Shown here one piece after another: positions 1 to 10,196 of a stretch of 64,000 bases of DNA. The stretch comes from Septoria linicola. Lineage: Eukaryota; Ascomycota; Dothideomycetes; Mycosphaerellales; Mycosphaerellaceae. Within the stretch, counting starts at the first letter, position 1. Each line of letters starts with the position of its first letter. The stretch lies in assembly GCA_024114885.1 (NCBI GenBank), contig CP099420.1:868001-932000 (forward strand), given 5' to 3'. Below the pieces are notes generated by a model. The model made no database searches and was not told where the DNA came from. It saw only the letters and a program-made list of their open reading frames with translations. The position numbers and the translations under genes were made by a program.

Positions 1-240
1 TGAGATCTTGAGCTTTGGAACGGCATGCTGAGGGCGACGAGAGTGGCGTAGTGCTTGGAGATGCTCGGAGAACGTCGACAAGATGCTTCTGAAATCTTGC
101 GAGTCGTCGTCGCATCGTGAGTTGGAAGTCGATGGCACAGTGCTTGAAAGTCTTGGGAGAGCGGCGACGAGATGCTTCCGAAATCTTGTGGCTTGTCGCG
201 GCATGCGAAGCTGGAGCGCAGTGGCGTAGTGCTTGAGTGG
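1..240. repeat. Degenerate ~89-bp tandem repeat, at least 2.7 copies
   Basis: A core like GTGGCGTAGTGCTTG occurs at about 43, 131 (as GATGGCACAGTGCTTG) and 221, giving a period of 88-90 bp. A second shared block, AGATGCTTCTGAAATCTTG, starts at 81 and recurs with one mismatch at 170, 89 bp later. Copies differ by substitutions. The period is not a multiple of three, so a conserved protein repeat is unlikely. The array probably continues left of the window. No transposon terminus was recognised. Confidence 0.7.
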
Positions 241-332
241 AGGAAGGAGCTGGGGTGGTTTTCCGAAAAATGTCGAAACATCGCAGCAGTCCGGTCACAA
301 CCAGAGAGGCATGGTGGTCAGTACAACGAGGA

Positions 333-700
333 GGGAATACTCACAGCCAGTGTACTGCTTGAAGCTGTACGGTAACGCCCCGTGTGCGTCCGCATCCCAC
401 ATCTCGACGCATCCACACGGGTGGAAGCAGTGATAAACACCAAGCTTGCCCTGAGGCAGCTCGTCGGAGCGGTGGTTAGACTTCTTCGCCCAAAGGCGAG
501 AGAAGACCCTCGGAAGGGACAATCCGCAAAACATGCTGTCGATTGCTTTGATCGTCGGTTTGATCTGTTCTGGTTGTTGTATGCAATATCTGAATGCAAA
601 GGCCCAAAACGGTATGAAGAAGAAAGAGGAAGAGAGTGGGAGAGGAGCACATACTTGTATGCTGGGGACGACCACAATCAACGCTCTCGAATTTTGCTAT
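333..700 (-). other. Possible exons of a small cysteine-containing protein
   Basis: On the minus strand there is a good intron candidate at about 590-655 (donor GTATGTGC, acceptor TTTGCATTCAG) and a donor GTGAGTATTCC at about 333. The sequence between them translates openly in two frames; one contains the cysteine-bearing stretch YHCFHPCGCVEMWDADAHG. The shape (short exons, cysteines, close to a gene-poor edge) resembles small secreted proteins. I could not connect a start codon in frame, because a stop lies just before the upstream exon, and I could not find the last exon. It may be a relic. Confidence 0.22.
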
Positions 701-3579
701 TGGCGCGCTGGATCATGGTCAGGCGAAAAGCCAATGTGGGATCATATGTTCACCTGGACAAGACACAAAGTCCGTGCCGCGCACTCCCGAGACTCGACGA
801 AACATCGACACACAACCATTTCTCAAGCTGCGAGAACGAGGACAATGAGCTCTAGCAGTAAGACATGCATTCAACATCGAATTGGATCTTAGAAGCACGT
901 TGCGCAAAAAGAACGATGTGTTATGGCAGAGTATGGCGTATGGAGTGTTTCGGTGGTAACACTCGGACTTTGGAGGACCCCTTTCTGTCTGTCGATGCCA
1001 GCCACCGACCCAACATATGCACAAGCCGTAAGCACAAATTGACTTGAATCGCTCTGCTTACTGCAATTCTCTCAGCATTAGAGAAACTCTTTCTAATCAA
1101 TGTCCTGCATGCGGCATTACTGTTGGCTGCACACCAGGCCGAGCAATACCGCAAAGCGTCAGATGGCACATTCTGCCATGTTCTACATCCAGCCTCCTTC
1201 AAGGAATGCGCATTATTCAGCGCGCATCCATTGGACCTCCTGGTGTCAACTCGCTTACTGCGCTCTGGCCTGCAATGGAGCGAGCTCTCTCTAATCAACG
1301 TCCTGCTCGCGATCTTTCCATTGGCTGCGATCAACGGAGCCAAGCGCCAACCAACAGATTCTGTGATCTTCTACTGTTTGTTCTTCCCCGTGACGACGAA
1401 CGCTCGGCGAGGTCGGGTCGATCGGGGTGATGCGACACAGTTGCGCAGGTTGTGTGTAGCGTGGTGGACAGGCAGCAGTGGAGAGCCAGCAGTGTCGCGA
1501 CGTGATCGAGGCCGCGAACACCCAATGCCCATTGACGCACCGCACGCGGCGAGCGTCGTGTGATGCTGTAGCTCATCGATGTCGCATTCGTATCGTAGGT
1601 CGCACTCTGGGATTGGGAGTGTTTCGCGTTCTGTCGGCTTGCATACGCTTTCGTCTGTTTGGACCCCTGAACGGAGCTGTTTGCGACATGCGATCCTGCG
1701 ACCATGCCAAGACTCGAACTGCCTGTCGCAGACTGTGTTGCGACAGTGTAGAACCAGGTACGACATACTGGTGATGTCTTGTGCTGGGCTTCTGGGCAGC
1801 TACTTCTTGCACATCGTCGTCGGTGCCTTTTCTGTGCGCTCGTCGCAATCGGTAAGAGCTACGACGTGACAAAGTGCAAACACATCGCGATGGCATTCTT
1901 CACCGGATGAGTTGTTAACAACAGTGCCTCCGTTGCTCCGAATCATCGAGATGCATCACATCGTTCCTCATCTATGCACGAGCGCAGACGATCGCCAATG
2001 GAAGTCGCCACGAGCAGATCTGAGCAGCAATCACAACACAACCAGTTCAGCTCAGGGTAGCTCATTTACATCGTTCTCCGTAGAGACGACCCTGCGTCCT
2101 TCCATCACACAGAGTCCCACGATACCGATCATGCGGCTGGTGTCCTGCACTGCCCTGTGCTTCACAAGTGGCAGTCTAGTAGGAACGTGGGCAATTACAG
2201 CACCGCGGACATGCAACCGGCACATCACAATGTCTAGGCCACGGTATCGATCTTGAGTCCAATGGCGCTCTGCGCCCTATGGCCAGGTTTTGCTCGATTG
2301 CGTAGCACGAATGGCTTGCGATGAACATGGAGCTGCGTGGTAAATTACCCGGGATGCCACTTCATGCAGGAGCACGAGCTACAAAGGATCATCTTGGAGC
2401 CATGAGCCAGCAGGTACTGTAGTAGTGTGTGGCCGTGGCATGATGATCTCAGCGCGAGCATGGGGGCATAGCCGGACCTAGCGTGGTTCCACGCTGCCTG
2501 GTGGAATGGAGGTCGTGAGGCTGCCTACTGGCAACCTGGGATGGTACGCATGTAGACTCGGGAATCAAGTAGAGTGACTATCACATGCTTTGGTCAGCGT
2601 TTACCCATAGCTTGCGTCGCACATCTGCGTGGCTACACCAGTTCAGGGGCTGTAGCTGTAGCTGTACATACGTTTATGAGGTCGCTTACTGGCCATTATG
2701 CTTCCATCATGTTATCTTTGTTTGCTCGACTGAGTGCCCATTCACTACAAGCGATGACAGCCATGATCTCGCAAGTGTGTCGCTTGACATGCACCTGATG
2801 TCGAAGATGCTGCTGGGATCAATTCAAAAGAATGTCATCTTCCCAAAAAGAGAAGAGTTCTTGAAAAGTGGGAATTCGAGAAATGTTACATGGCTACTGC
2901 AGTGCTACTCGAATCAGCTTAAAATCACTGGAACATATCGAATGCATCACATCGAGCTCATACTGAAGGTCTCAGCTCACTAGCACGATCTGATGGCACC
3001 TTGTAATCGTCCCATGACTTAAATGATATCAACCCTAAGGCCTTGGCGAGCGTGCGGCGCGACATAGACACATCTGAGCGGCGGAAAAGGCTATTGTAGG
3101 ATCGGATACACCTATACGATCGGTAGCAGTAAGTCACACACGGGCTGAGTCCATCCTCTGCTCAAGGAATCTTTCCGTAGCAGTTTAGAAGCACATCGCT
3201 GCCATATTCAGGCATCAGGCATCCTCACATGCTCGCCAAGCAGTCTGCCCGTTCACTTCCGTGCTTCCGTTCGTGAACTTCACGTCTGCTCCATGAACCC
3301 TGTCGAACCCCTCTCCACATCTGACGCGCAATGAGGGGAGCCATGGTCTTGTGTATACCAGGATACCAGGAACAGGCTCAAGCAACGAAGCTCATCGAAG
3401 GAAACAGAGCTGATTTTCGTGATACCCCTCACCTTGGTTGTCTGGGAGGATTAACACCAGCACAAGGGTAGCACGAAGAGGTAGTATTGTTGCGAACTGT
3501 CTTCTTTCTTCTCTCACAACTTCTCACGAAACAGTATTCTTATCTTGCAGCTACTCATAATAGATTGATAGAGAACATC
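700..3579. other. No supported gene; gene-poor left flank
   Basis: Only short overlapping open frames occur here, on both strands, none with a recognisable domain, signal peptide or clean exon chain. Apart from the direct repeat at 1057-1328 no structure is clear. The last ~100 bases (from 3480) are probably the leader of the gene starting at 3580. Confidence 0.5.
1057..1328. repeat. Diverged direct repeat pair, ~70 bp each
   Basis: The segment around 1057-1130 recurs at about 1256-1328, 198 bp later. The best block is TTCTAATCAATGTCCTGC at 1091 against CTCTAATCAACGTCCTGC at 1289, followed in both by a TTGGCTGC end. Identity over the final 41 bases is roughly three quarters by eye. It does not coincide with a convincing gene. 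Confidence 0.5.
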
Positions 3580-5031
3580 ATGGCCGCAGCAGTAGAACAA
3601 CCCCAAACACTACCTGATCCTCAATCCGCACCCACATCACAGCAACCTGTGGATCCGGCCGCTGCTCAAGGTGCTCAAATTCCACTCACAGACTTCAACA
3701 TCCCATCTTTTCCTCCCGAAGCTCGAGGTCTGCAAGCTCTCACTTTGACCTCCGACATCAAAGTCGACGAATACCAAGAAATCCTCAACCGCCCATGGAC
3801 CATACCCACCACCATTCCCTCCTCAATCGAGTCTCTCACCCTCGAACTCTTCAGCTTAGGCTACCCAAAAGGCTTCCTCTCCACCCTCGCAGATCGCCTA
3901 CCCAATCTCAAAAGCGTCGTAGTCTACAGTCAACTCTTCGGCGGCATAACCAAAGATTCCCAAGAAGACGCGATCCTGTTCTTCAAGAAACTCCGTCATC
4001 TTAAAGCTCTCCACCTCCTCGACGTCTTCGCCAAGCCCCACTTCTTCGAACGCGCAGCTCCATGGCTGAAGCATAACGACGGCTCGGAAGACCCTGCAGA
4101 TGAGCGTCGAGGGCTTATGTTCTTGGAGATCAACTACACATTTCGTCATGAAGATGAGGATTTCATGGGCAAGATCCAAGCTCCGGAGCTTCCGTTGCTT
4201 GTTGGACCGGGTCTGATCTCTTTGACGTTCAATCTTGCGGAGCCGGAAACGGTTTCGAAGGAGGAGGATGATCAGGACCCGACTGTGATTGCGGGAGCGG
4301 CGGAGAAGGAAGGTATTATGGCGTTCAACAAGACGCTGGCGAATGAGTTGATTTATGCTCTGACGGAGGCGGAGAGTGCGCCGAAGGTATGGTTTTGTCT
4401 CGCGGGATGCTGCGCTCGATCAGATGAGCTGACACTGATGTTAGGGCCTCCGAGCGCTCAACACGACGCTGTACACTCTCACTCCCGAGCAAATCAGAAC
4501 AATTCTGAGCAAACAAACAAATCTCATGCTATTGAGCCTGACTGCAGAGATCGAGCCTGGCGAAGAGACGAAGAAGGATCTGCTGGGCGCGATTCAACAG
4601 TGCAAAGACTTGGAACAAGTAGAGATTGTGGCAAATCCGAGTCTGAGGTTCTTCATGGGTGAGTGCCAATCCAGTGTCGCAAATCGACAGCTGTCCAACG
4701 ATACTTGGACATGAATCTACTGTGTGGCATGGGAAATGTGCTGATCATCCTCACAGAAGTGCAAAATCCCCGCAAGCAGACTCTCGCGAAGACATTCCCA
4801 GATGTATTCGACATGAATAGCCTGTCCGAGAAGCTAGAGAAGCTCTCAAGTTTCAAGGCAAACGTCTTGCGGACCAAGACACTCGGCGAGATCGATTGGG
4901 AGAAGGTGGAAGGGAAATGGAAAGGTGGAGTCAAGGTAAGTCATCGGCACGTTCATGGCCACCAATATGCAATTGCTAACTTGAAACAGGAAGGCAAAGG
5001 CCTACCGGCGGGAGTGGTGCAGGCTTCGTAG
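3580..5031 (+). CDS. Hypothetical protein, LRR-like helical/strand pattern
   Basis: Four exons, join(3580..4386, 4445..4658, 4757..4935, 4990..5031), encode 413 residues in one continuous frame. Donors are GTATGG, GTGAGT and GTAAGT; acceptors are TTAG, ACAG and ACAG. The start is the ATG at 3580 in the context AACATCATGG. The N-terminal ~45 residues are Pro/Gln/Ala rich. Repeated segments of the type SSIESLTLELFSLG and LPNLKSVVVYSQLFG look like irregular leucine-rich repeats, as in the substrate-recognition parts of fungal F-box proteins, but no F-box is visible. No signal peptide or membrane segment is present, so a cytosolic protein is likely. Function unknown; the gene itself is well supported by the intron phases. 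Confidence 0.8.
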
Positions 5032-5565
5032 CCAATGAAGTGTTCTATCAAGATTCTGATCACCAACTATGTGTAGGAAGAGGTAGCAATGCATGACCCT
5101 CTCTGTGCCTGAATACTTGCAGACCGCCACCTTACAACAATGACTACAAATACATTGCCTATAGAGTCTTCGGGGTTGCCTATCAAGTCGAACAATTCCA
5201 ACGGCACATACTCGACCTTTCTAAACCTCCCTTATCCCAACCCTCCTGTCGCCACTACTCCCATCCCGCTCCGCGGCCGAACCGTCCATCGAAAAAGTGT
5301 CAAGTATGCAGGCGTACTCAGAAGTCCTACAGCGCAGTCTGCAAAGATCGAGATCGCAGTCTGTATCTATCAAAGCGCTCTCTGACAGTCTGTCTGTGCT
5401 GGATCTCTCTGAGTAGTTGAACGGCTCGAATGACACGTGGCTCCACTTTTGCCGAATCAGCTATCAATTTGTAAGTCAAAGAGAGGTGAACGAGAAAGCA
5501 ATATACATCATCTAGCTCTATTTGCCTAGGCCACTATCATTCCTGCTTGCGTCTGGCGTCGACCA
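5032..5565. other. Intergenic, convergent 3' ends; nothing seen
   Basis: This lies between two convergent genes. An 81-codon open frame at 5140-5385 on the plus strand has no recognisable feature and is not annotated. Confidence 0.5.
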
Positions 5566-6998
5566 TCACTGAGACTCTGGCCACTCAGCCTCACTATCAT
5601 CTGGCTGTTCTGATCCGTCCTCCACATCAGAGTCATATGCTCTGTAGGCGGCGTCCAGTACCGCCTGATCTCCCTTGTCCGTGTGCTGCGCATAGTCACT
5701 TCTAGCCTTCTCGACCCTCGCAACGCATCGCTTGAGTTCCTCAATGCGGAAGTCCCTTAGCATGTCTCGGAGTAGCGCTAATTGAGTCTGGATGCTCTGC
5801 TCTGCAACACTCGAATAGAACCCCCTGTTTACCACCTTGAAGATATCCACAATCAGGTGTGAGAGCTGCTGTGTGTAATCATCAGCCTGCGCAATCATCT
5901 CCACCACAAGTGTGTCCGGATTGAGGAATTGCGCCAGGTCCATGTAGGAATTCCACTCTGCGACGAGGAGCTCGAACTGCTCGATGGTGTTGAAAGGCTT
6001 TCCTGATCCAGGTAATTGCAGCTCTCGACGGAGGGTAGTACTGAATTTCTTCGGGAGCTGTCCTTGTACCTGGAAGTCGGCAATGCCACGCAGCCGTCTC
6101 AATGGGTGCAGGACGTGACCGTAAGCAGATTCCATGTCCATCAAATGGTCAATGTGGATGCTGAGCTTGAGGTGCTGAATGCTATTTCCTTGTAACAAGA
6201 CAGAGGAGAGGTTGGCCAAGCAGTTGTTCAATTTCTCGTACGAACCAGTAAAGCCCCGGCCTGCGCTCCTGTCGTGAGTGAGTCGAATCTCAAGGCGGCC
6301 GATAAGCCTCAGAAACGCGGGAACCATGCGGATGCCGTAGGGAATCCTCTCGAGACCTGCGTACCCTTTACCATCCACAGTCGCACGGACTATGCTCTCT
6401 TGTGGTCCTTGCACACTCAGCGTGAAGTCACATACAATGGTGTTGTCGTTGTAGAGAACATCCATAGTCTCTTTGTTGATGGCTTTGCAGGTCCTCAAAA
6501 TCTCAAGGTGTCGAGTTCCTCTGATTCCTGTCAGAAGACGTCGGTAAATGTCGTTCCTCAGCTCTGCTGGCAAGCCCAGAATGTCAAATTGTCGAGTCCG
6601 ATCTGCTTCCTCCAGAATATTGACGTAGTAGTACTTGAGTACGAGCTTGCCGGGGCATGGATCCACCAGTCCACGACCCTGAACAAAACGTCGCAGCTCT
6701 TGCGAGGAGCTGCGGTCGTAAATGCCGCGATTTGGCTGTCGAATGTTGCCATAACGTGCGTTCCTGGAATATGAGCTCTCCCTATGGTCGGTGAAGCCAG
6801 AAGACCGTCATCGTCCTGATCTCCGTCGTCTTGATCTCCGTCGATGTTTTCCACATCATGCTTGCCTTCGTGGACATGGCTTTGGTTCTTGGAGCCAGAC
6901 GCGTGATCCGTGTCCGTTGCTGAGCCGGCCATGTTGACGGCTCTGTCACTCGCTGCAATAGTTGCTGCAAGTGTGACGTGGTCATCTGCGCCGGCCAT
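5566..6998 (-). CDS. F-box-like / 2EXR-type hypothetical protein, 5' exon unresolved
   Basis: The main open frame reads from about 6810 down to the stop at 5566 (over 400 codons) but has no usable ATG. Near its N-terminal part it carries FDILGLPAELRNDIYRRLL, the start typical of fungal F-box-like proteins that bind Skp1, followed by a leucine-rich body and an acidic Asp/Glu/Ser C-terminus. An ATG at 6998 opens a second frame rich in Asp and Gly that is probably the first exon. It must be joined across 6700-6870 by an intron I cannot fix: one phase-compatible choice is a GTGGAA donor with a CGACAG acceptor, both weak. The alternative is a frame error. Probable role: adaptor of an SCF ubiquitin ligase; substrate unknown. 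Confidence 0.6.
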
Positions 6999-7324
6999 GT
7001 CTTGATCGTCTATCTCTGTGAGTGGTTCGTCGCGAACCGGACTTGGAAGAAGAAGATGAAGGATGGCCGAGAGGTGGTATCAAGTGTAGAGAAGGTCCTA
7101 CCAGGCACCAAAGCGCGCTAGTGACACGCGTGCGTGTCTCGTGAAGCAAGTGCAATGCATCAGAAAAGTGAAACTCGACCTACGCTGTTCCAAGTGGAAG
7201 GAACTAGGACATGTCACGCTCCATTTCGATCTATATGTAGCAGCCGTCGTTCTGCGCGAATTCACGCTGTATGCAATACAATCAACTTTCATTCCTGAAC
7301 AGTCTCAAGCACAAGCCTGGACAT
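6999..7324. other. Intergenic, nothing seen
   Basis: Lies between the start of the F-box-like gene and the 3' end of the Ssz1 gene. Presumably holds the promoter of the former and the terminator of the latter; no clear element recognised. Confidence 0.45.
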
Positions 7325-9127
7325 CTAAGCAGAGCCGTTACTCGTGGCCTTGCCGGCTTCGATCACGCCGCGCACACCACCTTTCCCGCCCTTCTCTTTT
7401 GCGACAACAGTCAGCGTAAGGTCCGCTGCAACGTTGATCTGCACCTCAACTTGGCCCTTGGCCTTCACACCCTTGATCGCTAATTCTGCAAGTGGCTTTC
7501 CAGCCTTGTAAACCTTCTCGCGAGTCTCCTCAGGCTCGTCGTCAGAGTCTTCATCCGAGTCGTCCTCGTCCTTGTTGCCGTTAGTGGCAGGCTTCTCTTC
7601 TTGAGTAACCTTGATTTCCCGGACACCCTCTGCAAGCTTGATGAGCACGTCTCCGCCCTGTGGAACAGAGATTTGTGCTGTTCTCCGTGCTGGGGCTGGA
7701 GTGTCTGCGGGTACGATGACGGAGAACTGGTTATCGCCAGATACGAGACCAATGGCGTTCTGGAGATGAGGAGTGACTGTCACCACGGCTTCGGTGTTCT
7801 CCTTAACATCGGCTGGCTCGAATTCGGAGATCAAAGAGGCCTGAATAGCAGCTCCTCGGGAGGTAAGTTCGGACGGGTTGACAGCGGAAGGCGAGGTGCT
7901 TGGTGCAACGACGAATGTGCTCTCTGGGAATGCGCTCTGCAAGTTAGAGGCGATCTTTGGGATGTGAGAAGTTCCGCCAGACAGCAGGATCTGGTCGACG
8001 TCCAGCACATCAAGGTCAGCCTTCTGCACGGCGCTCTGGATCAGGCGGGTGAACGCGCCGAAGACCTTGTTGCCGAGGAGTTCGAATCGTGTGCGGTTGA
8101 CGGAGAGTGTGAAGTCAATACCGTCGACCAAGCTCTCAATAGAGAAGTTGGCAGACTGGCCGATGCTGAGTGCCTTCTTCACAGCCTCCGCCTCGAGGGT
8201 GAGCTTCGACAAGCTTCGCTCATTCTCTCGTGGGTCCTTCGCGCTCTTGTTCTTCTTCAGGAACTCCTTCGCGGCGTACTCGATCAGGACCTTGTCCAGG
8301 CTGACACCAGCAAATTCGTAATCATGGGCAGTGGCAAGTGTGGTGTAGATGCCATTCCTGCTGGCAACGACTGCGATGTCTGATCGTGTACCACCCAAAT
8401 CTGCCACAACAACGATCTTGTCCTGCTGCGATGGTTGCGACTCGCCCGAAGCCTGGATCTTCGCGTCGTATGCCAACAAAGCCGCGACTGGCTCTGGAAT
8501 GAACTGCAGAACCTCGATACCGGCGTTCTTCGCAGCAGTTGTGAGTGCTTCCTTCTGGGCGTCGGTGTAGTCCGAAGGAACGGTGATGACGGCGGCGTTG
8601 ATCTGCTTGCCCAAGTAGTCTCCCGCAGATTGTGCCAGCCGCCTGATGTGTCTCGTAGCGACCTCGCTGACGGACAATGTGCTCTTCTCGCCCTCACCTC
8701 CTTCTGGGACCTCCTTCTCCTGCACCTGGAATGCTACCGTCTTGCCGCCATCGTGTTCGATCGGGTGTGCGCTCGAGTGGTTGGCAGACGGGTCGATCTC
8801 CTTGAAGGACTTTCCGAGGAAATCTCTGAAGAAGGCAATGGTGTTGCGAGGATTTCTCACGACCTGGGCCTTTGCCTGTGCACCTGTGAACTCTTCGCCA
8901 GAAACGTATGAGAGGACCGTAGGGATTTGTCGGTCTCCATCAGGGTCGGCTGCACGTCAAAGTCAGTATGGCATATTTTCCAGCAGTTCAGCGGAATTGT
9001 CTGTACCAATAACTTCAGCCTTGCCATCGGCCGAGTTTGTGTAGGCGATGCTCGAGTATGAGTTGCCAAAGGAGATACCGATGACATTACGCGAGCTCTG
9101 CTGCTCAGTTTCGTTGTCGGCGCTCAT
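7325..9127 (-). CDS. SSZ1: Ssz1-type Hsp70, ribosome-associated complex subunit
   Basis: Two exons, complement(join(7325..8949, 9007..9127)), encode 581 residues. The intron has donor GTACAG and acceptor TGCAG and restores the conserved DRQIPTVLSY stretch. Exon 1 carries the nucleotide-loop variant GISFGNSYSSIAY and later DLGGTRSD, where classical Hsp70s have GTTNS and DLGGGTFD; this degenerate ATPase motif set is characteristic of Ssz1/Pdr13. The ATPase-like domain spans about residues 15-390, followed by a short substrate-binding-like tail with an acidic Asp/Glu stretch. In yeast, Ssz1 pairs with the J-protein zuotin on ribosomes and stimulates Ssb in co-translational folding. The gene is divergent from RRP40, with 183 bp between the start codons. 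Confidence 0.93.
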
Positions 9128-9310
9128 GTTTGCGGTGTATCTGGAGTGGGGAGTGAGGGAAATAGTGGGCGGAAATGTTTCGTTGTCGCAATTCGCAACT
9201 TTTTGAGAGGGTCTCCGGATATGCTCGCCGAACCCTAATTCGCGGTTCTGCCGTCTCTTTGCTCTGCACATCACCACCTTCTTGTTGCCAGTAATACAAC
9301 ACAACACAAC
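9128..9310. promoter_or_regulatory. Shared divergent promoter, SSZ1 / RRP40
   Basis: Only 183 bp separate the two start codons, so both promoters and leaders must lie here. No TATA box is apparent, as is usual for housekeeping genes. The plus leader ends in a short ACAACACAACACAAC repeat right before the RRP40 ATG. Confidence 0.6.
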
Positions 9311-10036
9311 ATGGCGTCCACCGTGTTACTCCCAGGCGATGCGATACCATCCGAGCTACTTCCCAAATCGAAGAAAGGCACTCTCACACTCGGTCCTCAT
9401 CTCCGCCATCTCCCACCATCGACCCTTCTCTCGACCAGCTCCGGCACTCTCCAAGTCGACCACAAGAAATCTGCTCTCTGGCTAGAACATCCCAATGGCC
9501 GCTATCTGCCCGCAGTCAACGATCTCGTCATTGCGCAGATCCATCACAGCAGCACTGACACCTACCACTGCTCGCTGACACCGCACACACCTTATGCTCT
9601 GCTTGGTCAATTGGCTTTCGAAGGCGCAAGCAAAAAGACACGGCCCCAGCTGAAAAGTGGAGATCTGGTGTATGCACGAGTGAGCAAAGCCAGCAAGTGG
9701 GAGGACACCGAGATCGAATGTGTCAACTCGAATACCGGCAAAGGCGAGGGCATGGGACCACTAACTGGGGGCATGATGTTCAATGTCAGCGCAGGCTTCG
9801 CAAGGAGATTAATGCTGGGAGCAAAGAAGGGCGGAATCGTGGTTCTGGATGTTGTGGGCGAGAAAGTGAAGTTTGAGGTCGCTGTAGGCAGGAATGGAAG
9901 AGTATGGATCGACAGTGGGAGCGTGAAAGAGACTGTGGCGATCGGCAGACTGCTGGTCTCTGCGGACGAGCAAGGCTGGGAGGAAGAGAAGCAGAGAAGC
10001 GAAGTGAAGAGGATTTTGAGGGAGATTGTGGGTTGA
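9311..10036 (+). CDS. RRP40: Exosome complex component Rrp40
   Basis: Intron-free gene for 241 residues, the usual length of the EXOSC3/Rrp40 family. It begins with the N-terminal LLPGD motif. An S1-like domain spans roughly residues 75-150 (GDLVYARVSKASK), and a KH-like domain follows with GGMMFNVSAGFARRL and VAVGRNGRVWIDS, both close to the family signatures. Rrp40 forms part of the RNA-binding cap on the exosome ring that feeds rRNA precursors, ncRNA and mRNA to the nucleases Rrp44 and Rrp6, in nucleus and cytosol. The paired promoter with SSZ1 would link RNA turnover with translation-coupled folding; that link is inference. Confidence 0.92.
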   Translation: MASTVLLPGDAIPSELLPKSKKGTLTLGPHLRHLPPSTLLSTSSGTLQVDHKKSALWLEHPNGRYLPAVNDLVIAQIHHSSTDTYHCSLTPHTPYALLGQLAFEGASKKTRPQLKSGDLVYARVSKASKWEDTEIECVNSNTGKGEGMGPLTGGMMFNVSAGFARRLMLGAKKGGIVVLDVVGEKVKFEVAVGRNGRVWIDSGSVKETVAIGRLLVSADEQGWEEEKQRSEVKRILREIVG

Positions 10037-10196
10037 AGATTGGATGATGAGCCTGCTCATCGCACGCTATCTTGCCATCGGGTGCCTGGCAGGAAGAAGC
10101 ATCGCTCGAGGTGCTCATTTTCAGTGCACTGCTACCCTTCCAGGTTGCAACACATCAGTCTGCCCTCCTGATCAATAGTAAAGCCGCAGAAGCTGC

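Noticed and set aside
921..1343. 140-codon minus frame with an internal RTLIR repeat
   Set aside because: The repeated peptide only reflects the diverged DNA direct repeat; there is no exon structure or domain.
7601..8383. 260-codon open frame antisense to SSZ1
   Set aside because: It lies wholly opposite the conserved Hsp70 coding sequence; its openness follows from codon bias of the real gene and it shows no family features.
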